A stretch of 64,000 bases of DNA from AP-15 sp963703855. Its GTDB lineage: Bacteria; Pseudomonadota; Alphaproteobacteria; ATCC43930; CGMCC-115725. The stretch spans positions 102,344 through 166,343 of the forward strand of contig CAVPFW010000019.1 of NCBI GenBank assembly GCA_963703855.1, read 5' to 3'. Under the pieces are notes generated by a model. That model searched no databases. It was not told where the DNA came from and saw only the letters and a program-made list of their open reading frames with translations. A program made the position numbers and the translations under genes. Positions 9,326-17,819 of this stretch are shown here, in pieces. Numbering within the stretch: position 1 is the first letter of the stretch; every line of letters begins with the position of its first letter.

Positions 9326-10283
9326 CGGGGTCAGCGAGATTCTGCTGCATACCGGCCAGCATTTCGATCCGGCGATGTCAGAGGTTTTTTTCGCCGAGCT
9401 CGGCATCGAAAAGCCGCACGTCAACCTCGGCATCCATGGCGGGGGTCACGGCGCGATGACCGGCCGGATGCTGGCGGGCATCGAGGAGATCATCGTCGCC
9501 GAGCGGCCGGATATGGTGGTGGTGCCCGGCGACACCAATTCGACCTTGGCCGGCGCATTGGCGGCGGTAAAGCTGAACGTTCCGGTGGCGCACCTCGAGG
9601 CCGGTCTGCGCTCGTTCAACCGCAGCATGCCCGAAGAGATAAACCGCGTTCTGACCGACCACGTCAGCGCCCTGCTGTTGTGTCCGACCGCGACCGCCGT
9701 CGAAAACCTAGGTCGCGAAGGCATCGTCGCCGGGGTGCACGACATCGGCGACGTGATGTACGACGCGGCGCTGTTCGCGGCCGCCGCGGCCCGCCGCTCG
9801 AACATCCTCGAGCGGCTGGGCATTGCCGCAGAGCGCTATGCGGTGGCCACGGTCCACCGTGCGGAGAGCACCGACGACAGCAGGGCGTTCGGAGAGATCG
9901 TCGCCTTTCTCAAAGAACGCGCGCGGGAGTCGCAGGTGGTATTGCCGATGCACCCGCGCGCTCGCGAGCGGATTGCCGGTTCCGGGCTCGATCTCGACGG
10001 CATCCTCGTTTGCGACCCGGTCGGCTATCTCGACATGCACCGGCTGCTGCAATCCGCGCTCGCCGTCTACACCGATTCGGGCGGGCTGCAGAAGGAGGCC
10101 TATTTTCACCGGGTCCCGTGCGTCACCTTGCGCAATGAGACCGAATGGGTCGAGACCGTGGCGGCCGGGTGGAACCGGCTGTGGAAAGGGCCCGACTACA
10201 CGCCGCGCCGCGAGATCGCGGCTTTCGGGGACGGCCATGCCGCCGAGAAAGCGGTGGAGCTGATCGCCGACCATTTTCGATGA
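9237..10283 (+). CDS. wecB: UDP-N-acetylglucosamine 2-epimerase (non-hydrolysing)
   Basis: 348 residues, opening MTELRILTVVGARPQFVKA, the family hallmark. Other conserved stretches are HTGQHFD, VVPGDTNST, HLEAGLRSFNRSMPEE and DSGGLQKEAYFHRVPCVTLR, covering both Rossmann-like halves and the UDP-binding cleft. The enzyme interconverts UDP-GlcNAc and UDP-ManNAc in the cytoplasm, feeding mannosamine-type sugars to a surface polysaccharide. The ATG lies inside the 3' end of the upstream epimerase frame. Its TGA overlaps the ATG of the next gene as ATGA. Exact donor use (ManNAc or a derivative) is not determined. Confidence 0.92.
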   Translation: MTELRILTVVGARPQFVKAAAMSRAIAAHDGVSEILLHTGQHFDPAMSEVFFAELGIEKPHVNLGIHGGGHGAMTGRMLAGIEEIIVAERPDMVVVPGDTNSTLAGALAAVKLNVPVAHLEAGLRSFNRSMPEEINRVLTDHVSALLLCPTATAVENLGREGIVAGVHDIGDVMYDAALFAAAAARRSNILERLGIAAERYAVATVHRAESTDDSRAFGEIVAFLKERARESQVVLPMHPRARERIAGSGLDLDGILVCDPVGYLDMHRLLQSALAVYTDSGGLQKEAYFHRVPCVTLRNETEWVETVAAGWNRLWKGPDYTPRREIAAFGDGHAAEKAVELIADHFR

Positions 10284-11491
10284 CCGCCGCAAATCGCATC
10301 AGGACCGTCATCCTGAGCGTCCAGTACGGCACCCGGTCGTCCTATTACCGCGATTGGCTTGACGCGTTCGAGCGCTCACCGCTGTTCGCGGCGACCGCGT
10401 TCAACTTGTTCAGACGCGAAGAGCGGCGCGCGGCGATGCGGGCCGTAGCCCAAACCGACCTGGTGGTGGCGCTGCATTCGTGCTCGGCGGACACGCTCGA
10501 TTTCATCAAGCCGCTGGCGGGCGCGCTCGGGGGCCGGCGCGGGCGCTTTATGATGCTGGTCGGCAACGAATACAACCTGCCCTGGGCGCGCCTTGCCGAC
10601 AAGCGCGCGTTTCTGCGCGAGGTTGGAGCCGACTGGGTCGGAACCCAGCTGACGATGGAGGCCGGGGAATGGCTCTATGCCGATACCGGTGCCACCGTCG
10701 TGCCGATGCCGCATGCCCTGAACGAGGCCGTGTTTCGCCGCGACAAGCCCGATCCGGCGCGGGCGATCGACATCGGCGGGCGCAGCGCCCGCTACCCGAT
10801 CTTTGTCGGCGACGACGAGCGCAACCGGGTCTACCGGCTGTTCGCCCGGCTCGGGCCGGCGGCCGGGCTGCGCGTCGACATCGACACCGGCGCCCGGCTC
10901 GACCGACCGGGCTGGGCCGCCTTTCTCAACGATTGCCGAGCGACGATCGGCACCGAGGCGGGCACCTGGTATCTGGAAAAGGACGACGCGACGGCGCTGG
11001 CGATCCGCAAGCTGCTGCGCGGCGGCGAGCGCCGGGCGACGATCAGGGCCGACGGTCATCTGCACGCCGCGACGAGACATCTGCCCTACCGGCTCAAGGA
11101 GTGGCTCCGGGCGCTGTTGAGATGGTCGCCGGTCGGCCACGAGGCATTCGCTCTGTCCGAGGACGGACTCGGCGAGGTTGCGTCGCGGCTCTACAGCGGC
11201 CGTCCCCGCTGCCCGGTCTATTCCAAATGCATTTCCTCCCGCCATTTCGATGCGGCCGGCACCGGCACCTGCCAGATCCTGGTGCGCGGACGCTACAACG
11301 ACATTTTGCAGGCCGGGGAACACTACATCGCGCTGCAACCGGACCTCGGCGACATGCCGCAGGCGATCGAGCGCTTCCGCGACCCGGAGGAGCGCTGCAG
11401 GGTTGCCGATGCGGCCTATGCGCTGGTGCATGACCGGCATACCTACCGCCATCGGCTGGCGGCTCTGCACGACGTGCTGACCGCATCCTGA
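10280..11491 (+). CDS. Glycosyltransferase (CgeB-like GT-B family)
   Basis: 403 residues, translationally coupled to wecB by ATGA. The fold is suggested by the C-terminal part: a receiver-like stretch with GTEAGTWYLEKDD, then CQILVRGRYNDILQAGEHYIALQPDL and an ending with VADAAYALVHDRHTYRHRL, the arrangement seen in CgeB-type transferases (Glyco_trans_1_2). The N-terminal half lacks obvious family motifs. It would add one sugar to the polysaccharide repeat made by this cluster; donor and linkage are unknown. It is followed 11 bases later by the second AsnB homologue. Confidence 0.65.
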   Translation: MTAANRIRTVILSVQYGTRSSYYRDWLDAFERSPLFAATAFNLFRREERRAAMRAVAQTDLVVALHSCSADTLDFIKPLAGALGGRRGRFMMLVGNEYNLPWARLADKRAFLREVGADWVGTQLTMEAGEWLYADTGATVVPMPHALNEAVFRRDKPDPARAIDIGGRSARYPIFVGDDERNRVYRLFARLGPAAGLRVDIDTGARLDRPGWAAFLNDCRATIGTEAGTWYLEKDDATALAIRKLLRGGERRATIRADGHLHAATRHLPYRLKEWLRALLRWSPVGHEAFALSEDGLGEVASRLYSGRPRCPVYSKCISSRHFDAAGTGTCQILVRGRYNDILQAGEHYIALQPDLGDMPQAIERFRDPEERCRVADAAYALVHDRHTYRHRLAALHDVLTAS

Positions 11492-11502
11492 GGGGCAACG
11501 CC

Positions 11503-13443
11503 GTGTGCGGGATCGCTGGTTTTGTAGCGGCTGGGACGGCAGCACCGCGAGGCGAGCTCGAAGCCCGGCTGTGGCGCATGATCGCGACCCTGCGCCATCG
11601 CGGGCCCGATGACGAGGGGGTGTGGAGCGACGGCACGGCAGGGCTCGCCCATGCCCGGCTGTCGATCATCGATCTGTCGCCCGCCGCACATCAGCCGATG
11701 GCGAGCGTCGACGGCGCCGTCTGGATCACCTATAACGGCGAGGTCTACAACTTTACCGAGATCCGGCGGGAGCTCGAGGCGCTGGGCTACCCGTTCCGCA
11801 GCCGCAGCGACACCGAAGTGATCGTCAATGGCTGGCACGCCTGGGGTCCGCGGATGTTTTCGCGGCTGCGCGGGATGTTCGCGCTGGCATTGTGGGACCA
11901 GCGGTCGCGGCGGCTGATCCTGGCGCGCGACCGGATCGGCAAGAAGCCGCTCTATTGGACCCGCACCCGATCGGGATTTCTGTTCGGCTCCGAGATCAAG
12001 GCGCTGCTCGCCTGGCCGGGCGTGCCGCGCACGCCGGATCTGGCTGCGATCGACCATTATCTGACGTTGCAATATGTGCCGGCGCCGCAAACCGCCTTTG
12101 CCGGCATCCGCAGATTGCCCGCCGCGCACTACCTGACGGTAGCGGCCGGCCCCGAGGGCACGCTCGGCGAGCCCGATCTGGTGCGCTACTGGCAACTGCC
12201 TCGCCCGCGCGCGGCCTCGGCATTGCCGCGGCCGGACGAGCTCAAGCGCGAGCTCGCGGTGCGGCTCGAGGAGGCGGTACGCCTGCGCCTCCTGTCCGAC
12301 GTGCCGCTCGGCGCCTTTCTGTCGGGCGGAGTCGATTCGTCTGCAATCGTGGCGATGATGGCGCGCGCCGGCGGTGGCCGGGTCAAGACCTTCTCGATCG
12401 GCTTCGCCGCTAAGGAATACGACGAGACCCGCTATGCCCGGCTGGTGGCGAAGCGCTACGCCACCGACCACGAGGAGCACATCGTCGAGCCCGACGCGGT
12501 CGCGGTATTGCCTCGCCTCGTCTGGCATCACGGCGAGCCGTTCGCCGACCCCTCCGCGGTCCCGACCTGGTATGTCGCCGAGCTGGCGCGGCGCAAGGTC
12601 ACGGTCGCGCTGACCGGCGACGGCGGCGACGAGTGCTTTCTCGGCTATGGCCGCTACCGCGCGATGCGCTGGCTCGACCGCCTCGACCGGCTGCCGCGCC
12701 GGGGACGCGAAGGGCTCGGCCATCTGCTCGGCTGGGCGCCCCTATCGCTGCAGCGGCGGTTCAAGACCCGCCGGATCGGGGCCGCGCTGCTGGCGCCGCG
12801 ATCCCGGCCCGCCGGACGCTATGCCCCGACGATCGCGTTCTTCGGCGACGATGACAGGGACGAGGGGTATGGCGAGGCGATGCGCGGGCTGCTCGCAGGT
12901 TCCGCCCTCGACCTGCTCGACCCTTATTTCACCGGGGTGCGGAATCTGGTCGCCGGAGCGAATCGCGCCGACATCCACACCTACCTTCCCGACGATCTGA
13001 TGGTGAAGGTCGACATCGCCGGAATGGCGCACGGGCTCGAAGCGCGCTCGCCGCTGCTCGACCACGAATTGATGGAGTGGGCGGCCGAGCTGCCGGACAC
13101 GGTGAAGATGCCCGGCGGCATCACCAAGGCATTGTTCAAATCGGCGATGAAGCCCTATCTGCCGCGCGCCATCCTGCGTCGGCCGAAACGCGGCTTCGGC
13201 TGCCCGATCGACCGATGGTTCCGCAGCGAGATCAAAGAGCTCGCCTACGACACCTTGCTGGCGCACAGCGCGGGTCAGCGCGGCCTGTTCCGGCCGGGCT
13301 ACGTTCGCCGCCTGCTCGACGAGCATTGCGCTTCCCGGTTCGATCACCACACCCGGCTGTGGGCGCTGCTGATGCTCGAATTGTGGTTCCGCATGTGGAT
13401 CGACGCGCCCGCCGACGCGGCGGTTCTGCGCCCTGCGGCCTAG
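11503..13443 (+). CDS. asnB: Asparagine synthase (glutamine-hydrolysing) family amidotransferase, second copy
   Basis: 646 residues from GTG 11503; the start is set by the obligatory Cys2 (CGIAGFVAAG). The N-terminal glutaminase domain has RHRGPDDEGVW and ITYNGEVYNFTE; the synthetase domain has the PPi loop SGGVDSS, the TGDGGDECFLGYGRYR segment and the conserved EARSPLLDHELMEW. It differs clearly from the copy at 4271 (for example in the loop after the PPi motif), so the two probably act on different substrates. The position inside the glycosyltransferase cluster suggests amidation of a uronic acid residue, as is known for WbpS-like proteins, but this is inference. Confidence 0.9.
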   Translation: MCGIAGFVAAGTAAPRGELEARLWRMIATLRHRGPDDEGVWSDGTAGLAHARLSIIDLSPAAHQPMASVDGAVWITYNGEVYNFTEIRRELEALGYPFRSRSDTEVIVNGWHAWGPRMFSRLRGMFALALWDQRSRRLILARDRIGKKPLYWTRTRSGFLFGSEIKALLAWPGVPRTPDLAAIDHYLTLQYVPAPQTAFAGIRRLPAAHYLTVAAGPEGTLGEPDLVRYWQLPRPRAASALPRPDELKRELAVRLEEAVRLRLLSDVPLGAFLSGGVDSSAIVAMMARAGGGRVKTFSIGFAAKEYDETRYARLVAKRYATDHEEHIVEPDAVAVLPRLVWHHGEPFADPSAVPTWYVAELARRKVTVALTGDGGDECFLGYGRYRAMRWLDRLDRLPRRGREGLGHLLGWAPLSLQRRFKTRRIGAALLAPRSRPAGRYAPTIAFFGDDDRDEGYGEAMRGLLAGSALDLLDPYFTGVRNLVAGANRADIHTYLPDDLMVKVDIAGMAHGLEARSPLLDHELMEWAAELPDTVKMPGGITKALFKSAMKPYLPRAILRRPKRGFGCPIDRWFRSEIKELAYDTLLAHSAGQRGLFRPGYVRRLLDEHCASRFDHHTRLWALLMLELWFRMWIDAPADAAVLRPAA

Positions 13444-13483
13444 CCGGCAGCGCCGCGGCGCCGCCCAGGAGAGGCGCGGGCTC

Positions 13484-14509
13484 GTGCCGAGGCGGATCCT
13501 CGTCATCGTCAACCCGGCGGCGGGCCGCCCAAAGCGCTCCGCCAGGCGACTGGGTCTTATCGTCGCCGAGCTCGAGCGGCGCGGCTGCACCGTCGTTGTC
13601 CGCCGGACACGGGGACCCGCCGAAGCCGAGCGGCTGGCGCGCGCAGCCGAGCCCGCGTTCGATCTGATCGTGGCCGCCGGCGGGGACGGCACCGTCAACG
13701 AGGTAGTGAACGGGCTCGCCGGATCGTCGCTGCCGATGGCGGTGCTGCCGCTGGGAACCGGCAACGTGCTGGCGCACGAGATCGGCCTGCCGCCGCAGCC
13801 TGCCGAGCTAGCCCGGGTGATCGCCGATGGGGCGCCGCTGCCGGTCTGGCCCGGGCGCGTCGGCGATCGGCTGTTCGTCGCGATGATCGGGGTCGGCTTT
13901 GACGCCGAGGTGGTCGGCGCGCTCGATCAGCGCCTCAAGCGCCGCGTCGGCAAGCTCGCTTTCGTCTGGGCGATCGTGCTGTGTCTGCACCGCTACCGCC
14001 CGCACGAGCTGATCGTCGAGGCCGACGACAATATTCACCGGGCGGCCTCGGTGATCATCGCCACCGGACGTCTTTACGCCGGGCGGTTCGTGATCGCCCC
14101 CGATGCCCGGCTCGGCGATCCGCGCTTCCACGTCGTGCTTTTCCGCAATGCGGGACGGGTCGCCGCGCTGCGCTTTCTGGGCGCGATGATGCTGGGCGTC
14201 CTGCACCGCCGCTCCGATGTTTTGATCGTGACCGCCCGCCGGGTTTCGGTCGCGGCGAGCGGGGCCGCGTCCGACCGGGCTCGCGTGGAAATCGATGGCG
14301 AGATCGGCGCAGGGCTGCCGATAGCGGTCGAGATTGCCCCGACGCCGCTGCTTCTCGTGCACCCCGCGATGCCGCCGATAGCCCCGGGAACCGGGCCGGA
14401 GCGCAGCTTGTTAGATCATAGCCAACGTCCCGCCGGGCAACTTCAATCCACCTCTCGGATGGGCTGGCGACGGAGGAGAGAATGCTCTACTGGGCGCTGG
14501 TTTTTCTGA
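13484..14509 (+). CDS. Diacylglycerol kinase-like lipid kinase (YegS/BmrU family)
   Basis: 341 residues from GTG 13484. The catalytic domain starts with ILVIVNPAAGRPKRSA and has the nucleotide-binding GGDGTVNEVVNGL and the substrate-side PLGTGNVLAHE, as in DgkB/YegS lipid kinases, which phosphorylate diacylglycerol or a related lipid at the membrane face. The last ~45 residues after LLLVHP are low-complexity and overlap the next gene by 28 bases, so the natural stop may be earlier and the tail an indel artefact. It closes the polysaccharide cluster; a link to lipid carrier recycling is only a guess. Confidence 0.8.
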   Translation: MPRRILVIVNPAAGRPKRSARRLGLIVAELERRGCTVVVRRTRGPAEAERLARAAEPAFDLIVAAGGDGTVNEVVNGLAGSSLPMAVLPLGTGNVLAHEIGLPPQPAELARVIADGAPLPVWPGRVGDRLFVAMIGVGFDAEVVGALDQRLKRRVGKLAFVWAIVLCLHRYRPHELIVEADDNIHRAASVIIATGRLYAGRFVIAPDARLGDPRFHVVLFRNAGRVAALRFLGAMMLGVLHRRSDVLIVTARRVSVAASGAASDRARVEIDGEIGAGLPIAVEIAPTPLLLVHPAMPPIAPGTGPERSLLDHSQRPAGQLQSTSRMGWRRRRECSTGRWFF

Positions 14510-14658
14510 TCATCGCGATAATCGCCGGGTTTCTCGGCTTTGGCGGCGTCGCGTTTGCCGCGGCCGGCATCGCGAAGATCCTGTTCTTTATCTTCCTGGT
14601 GATTTTCGTGGTGGCGCTGGTGACCGGCTTTGCCGGCCGGCGGCGGCCGCCGATTTAA
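14482..14658 (+). CDS. UPF0391 (DUF1328) small membrane protein
   Basis: A 58-residue protein. It begins MLYWALVFLIIAIIAGFLG and consists of two hydrophobic helices joined by FGGVAFAAAGIAK, ending in a short basic tail (RRRPPI). This is the DUF1328/YtjA family of small inner-membrane proteins, common in proteobacteria and of unknown function. GGAGGAG lies four bases upstream of the ATG and supports the start. Its stop overlaps by four bases the end of the convergent XRE regulator gene. Confidence 0.85.
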   Translation: MLYWALVFLIIAIIAGFLGFGGVAFAAAGIAKILFFIFLVIFVVALVTGFAGRRRPPI

Positions 14659-15128
14659 GCCGCCGGTCCGGCCGAATCCGCAGCGAGCACCCGCGCCAGG
14701 AGGCTCAGCGCTTCCTGGTGCCGCTCGTTGGGGATCTGCGCGAAGTTTCGTGCGAGCTCCAGGCACATCCGTTCGCGCGGGCTGGCGACGCGCTCGTTTC
14801 CGTGTTCGAGCCCGTCGAAAAAGTAGCTCACCGGCACGCTCAGCACCTGCGCGATCTCGAACAGGCGGCCGGCTGAAACCCGGTTGATCGCCCGCTCGTA
14901 TTTGTGCGCCTGCTGATAGGTCACGCCGATCAGGTCGGCGAGCTGCTGCTGAGTGAGCCCGAGCATGATCCGCCGTTCGCGGACGCGGGCGCCCACGTGA
15001 CGATCGACATCCTGGGTCCGGCTCGTCGAGCGTCGGGATCCGGCGCGCGCGACGAGCTCCGACCCGGCCTCGCCGTCGGAACGGGGCGGCTCGGCCTGAT
15101 GCGCCTTCATCTGTTCCTGCTCTTTCAT
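14655..15128 (-). CDS. XRE-family transcriptional regulator
   Basis: 157 residues from the ATG at 15128; an upstream extension to 15197 is possible but looks non-conserved. The N-terminal 50 residues are charged and disordered. A Cro/C1-type helix-turn-helix covers RERRIMLGLTQQQLADLIGV followed by TYQQAHKYERAINRVS, and the typical AGRLFEIAQVLSVPVSYFFDG follows. This domain layout is abundant in alphaproteobacteria, where such proteins are single-domain DNA-binding regulators. The C-terminal helices (LARNFAQIPNERHQEALSLL) may dimerise. Targets are unknown. Confidence 0.85.
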   Translation of the reverse strand: MKEQEQMKAHQAEPPRSDGEAGSELVARAGSRRSTSRTQDVDRHVGARVRERRIMLGLTQQQLADLIGVTYQQAHKYERAINRVSAGRLFEIAQVLSVPVSYFFDGLEHGNERVASPRERMCLELARNFAQIPNERHQEALSLLARVLAADSAGPAA

Positions 15129-15407
15129 TGCGCTCACCCGGTCAGGTCGTGAAGCCCGTGCCCCGCCGTGGGCACTCGATGCCCGGGTTCCGCCCACCCG
15201 TCGTTGGACCGGCGACGCTAGATCGGGCAGCCATGCTCAACCGCATGGTGTCCGGGCATGGAACCGGCGCCATGTGTCAATTTTTAGGCAGCTTTGCCGC
15301 TACCGCGGTGCACCGCGCCGTTCACGTTTGCATTTCACGCATGCCCTTCGCGTTGACACGTGCCGGTGCCGATGATACCGACACCGACCCGTTTGAACCT
15401 GAGATCG

Positions 15408-16208
15408 ATGCCGCGCATCTCGATCGGTGAATGCTCGCTCTATTACGAGCGGCAAGGCATGGGATTCCCCGTCCTGTTCATAACGGGGCTCGGCGGGTTC
15501 GCGTCTTTCTGGCAGGATCAGGTCGCGGCTTTCGCCAAGCGCTTCGAGGTCATCACCTTCGATCATCGCGGCATCGGGCAGAGCGATCCGGCGCGGATGG
15601 GCTACACGGTCGAGCGCATGACGGTCGACGCCGTCGCGCTGATGGATGCGCTCGAAATCCGGCGCGCCCACGTCGTCGGCCATTCGACCGGGGGCGCGGT
15701 CGCCCAGGTAATGGCGATCGAGCACCCGAACCGACTCGCCGGGGTCGTGCTGTCGGCAACATGGACCAAGGCCGACGCCTATTTCCGCCGGATCTACGCC
15801 TTGCGAAAGGAGATTCTGGAGCGGCTCGGTCCGAGCATCTATCTGCAGTCGGCCTCCCTGCTGTGGTACCCGAGCTGGTGGATCGCCCGTAACAACGAGC
15901 GCCTGCGCCAGATCGAGGCGCAGCATCTGGCGAGCTTCGCGCCGAGCGAAATCGTCATTAATCGCATCGACGCGATGCTGGCCTTCGACCGCACCAGCGA
16001 GCTTGCCCGGATCAAGACGCCGACCCTGGTGATCGGCGCCGAGGACGACATCGTCACCCCGGCCTATTTTTCCGAGGAGCTGGCCCGGCTGATCCCGGGG
16101 GCCGAGGTCAAGCTGTTTCCGCGCGGCGGCCACTTCCTGACCCATGTCCGTGCCCGCGAGTTCAACAACGCAGTGCTGCCGTTCCTGGTCTCCCATACTC
16201 CCGCCTGA
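15408..16208 (+). CDS. Alpha/beta hydrolase (RutD / enol-lactonase-like)
   Basis: About 266 residues from ATG 15408 (an upstream ATG at 15360 adds an unconserved leader). Features of the fold in order: oxyanion segment FITGLGGFASFW, HRGIGQSDPAR, the nucleophile elbow GHSTGG with the catalytic Ser, the acid in GAEDDIVTP and the catalytic His in GGHFLTH. The overall pattern is closest to 3-oxoadipate enol-lactonase and RutD-type hydrolases. No other catabolic genes for either pathway are adjacent, so the substrate is unknown. It converges with the CobW-like gene 23 bases downstream. Confidence 0.85.
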   Translation: MPRISIGECSLYYERQGMGFPVLFITGLGGFASFWQDQVAAFAKRFEVITFDHRGIGQSDPARMGYTVERMTVDAVALMDALEIRRAHVVGHSTGGAVAQVMAIEHPNRLAGVVLSATWTKADAYFRRIYALRKEILERLGPSIYLQSASLLWYPSWWIARNNERLRQIEAQHLASFAPSEIVINRIDAMLAFDRTSELARIKTPTLVIGAEDDIVTPAYFSEELARLIPGAEVKLFPRGGHFLTHVRAREFNNAVLPFLVSHTPA

Positions 16209-16231
16209 GCGCGGCCTGCTGGCCCCGGCGA

Positions 16232-17281
16232 TCATTGGTGTGCAGGTTCGGGCACAGCGACCGCGCCGATCGCCGCAAAGAGCTGCGCGACGCGCTGGCG
16301 CGCCAGCCCGCTGGTGACGAAAACAAGCCGCGAGCGGCGATCCTCGTCCGGCCAGTCCTCGAGTTCGACCGGGGGGTGGGCGACATGCTGCACGGCATGG
16401 ATGACGACCGGCCCACGGCATTCGGCGACCGCGACGATGCCTTTGACGCGCAGCAGATCGGGGCCGCGCAATGCCGTCAGCACCGCCAGCGCCTGCTCGA
16501 AAGCGGCCCAGGGCAGCGGCGCGTCGAAGGTCAGCGAAAAGCTCTGCAGCCCATGGGTGTGCTCAGCCCCGCCGAGCTCGAAATGCTGCCGCGGCGCCGG
16601 CGGCTCTTCGAGCATGAAGCCGGGCTCGATCGCGCCGTCGACTGCGGCCCGCAGCGGGGCTGGGCTGAGCGCGGCGATCTGTTCGGCGAGGTGCCGGGTC
16701 GCCACGGCGTCGGCGAGATCGGTCTTGGTCAGGACGATGCGGTCGGCCAGCGCCACCTGCTTTCGGGCTTCCGGCATCCGCGCGATGTTCGCGGCCCCGG
16801 CGACGGCGTCGACGACGGTGACCAGCGCCTGCAGATGGAATTCGCGGCCGAGCGCGCGGTCGGTGGCAAAGGTCTGCAATACCGGTCCCGGGTCGGCGAG
16901 GCCCGAGGTCTCGATGATTACCCGCTCAAAGCTCGACACGGCACCCCGCGCGCGGTCGGCAAACAAGGCGCGCAGGGTCTCCTGCAAATCGGTGCGCACG
17001 CTGCAGCACAGGCAGCCATTGCCGAGCAGCACCGTCACGTCGCTACTCGACCGCAGCAATGCCTGATCGATGCCGATTTCGCCGAACTCGTTGACCACGA
17101 TCGCGGTGTTGGCGCCCTCGGGGCGGGCCAACAGCGCGCGGATCAAGGTGGTCTTGCCCGAGCCGAGAAACCCGGTCACCGCGACGACCGGCAGCCGCGG
17201 CCCGCGCGCCCGCCGCTGGCGCCGCCCGAACAGCGCCGCGTCCTTGCCGGCGAACAACCGTTCCGCGCCGGCGACTCTCAT
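16232..17281 (-). CDS. CobW/COG0523-family G3E GTPase (metal chaperone-like)
   Basis: 349 residues from ATG 17281, chosen because it clears the upstream cupin stop; an ATG at 17329 would overlap it. The P-loop is GFLGSGKTT, the metal-binding CxCC motif is in GNGCLCCSVR, switch and base-recognition elements are ETSGLADPGP and TKTDL. The C-terminal CobW_C domain (about 240-340) is present. Members of this family insert Zn, Co or other metals into enzymes; which metal is used here cannot be read. The neighbouring cupin is a plausible metal-binding client, by position only. Confidence 0.88.
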   Translation of the reverse strand: MRVAGAERLFAGKDAALFGRRQRRARGPRLPVVAVTGFLGSGKTTLIRALLARPEGANTAIVVNEFGEIGIDQALLRSSSDVTVLLGNGCLCCSVRTDLQETLRALFADRARGAVSSFERVIIETSGLADPGPVLQTFATDRALGREFHLQALVTVVDAVAGAANIARMPEARKQVALADRIVLTKTDLADAVATRHLAEQIAALSPAPLRAAVDGAIEPGFMLEEPPAPRQHFELGGAEHTHGLQSFSLTFDAPLPWAAFEQALAVLTALRGPDLLRVKGIVAVAECRGPVVIHAVQHVAHPPVELEDWPDEDRRSRLVFVTSGLARQRVAQLFAAIGAVAVPEPAHQ

Positions 17282-17294
17282 GCCGCCTGCCTCA

Positions 17295-17660
17295 TCAAAC
17301 CCACACGTCGCTCTCCGCGGTTCGTTCACCTCCCTGGTCGCCGGTATTGAGCACGCCGCGCGGCTCGATCAGCAGCAGCTTGACCTCCTCTTCCGCACGA
17401 GGCTTGTGCTCGACCCCTTTCGGGACGACGAACATCTCCCCCGCCGACACCAACACTGCGCCATCGCGAAAATCGATCCGCAATTCGCCCTCGATGACGA
17501 TGAAGGTCTCGTCGGTGTCCTTATGGTCGTGCCAGATGAAGTCGCCCCGCAATTTGACCAGCTTGAACTGGTAATCGTTCATCTCGGCGATCACCTTCGG
17601 CTGCCAGTGCTCGTCGAACAAGCCGAACTTGTGCCGAAAGTTGATCGGGCTGTAGCTCAT
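17295..17660 (-). CDS. Cupin-domain protein
   Basis: 121 residues from ATG 17660. A single small beta-barrel is shown by the two cupin motifs: WHDHKDTDETFIVIEGELRI (His-x-His and Glu metal ligands) and GEMFVVPKGVEHKP (last His ligand). The set of ligands is intact, so a metal ion is probably bound. Family members range from isomerases to dioxygenases, and nothing here fixes the reaction. It lies 13 bases upstream of the CobW-like GTPase on the same strand, and may form an operon with it. Confidence 0.85.
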   Translation of the reverse strand: MSYSPINFRHKFGLFDEHWQPKVIAEMNDYQFKLVKLRGDFIWHDHKDTDETFIVIEGELRIDFRDGAVLVSAGEMFVVPKGVEHKPRAEEEVKLLLIEPRGVLNTGDQGGERTAESDVWV

Positions 17661-17697
17661 CAAGAGACTCCGATCGAGGACCATGCAACGCAACCTT

Positions 17698-17775
17698 TTT
17701 CGTCATCCCGGCGGAGGCCGGGACCCATTTCTGCCATGGATGCCGGCTTTCGCCGGTATGACGAGGTGATGCGAG
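17698..17775. repeat. Dispersed palindromic repeat (REP-like)
   Basis: Between the cupin and LVIVD genes lies an element with outer arms TTCGTCATCCCGGC and GCCGGTATGACGA and two inner hairpins (CCCGGC/GCCGGG and GCCGGC/GCCGGT). A related element is found at 27290. Elements of this form (starting CGTCATCCCG and ending CGGxATGACG) are scattered through many proteobacterial genomes. Confidence 0.6.
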
Positions 17776-17819
17776 CCAATCACCAGCAGTGCTAGAGCAA
17801 GACCTCCGCCAGTTTCGCG

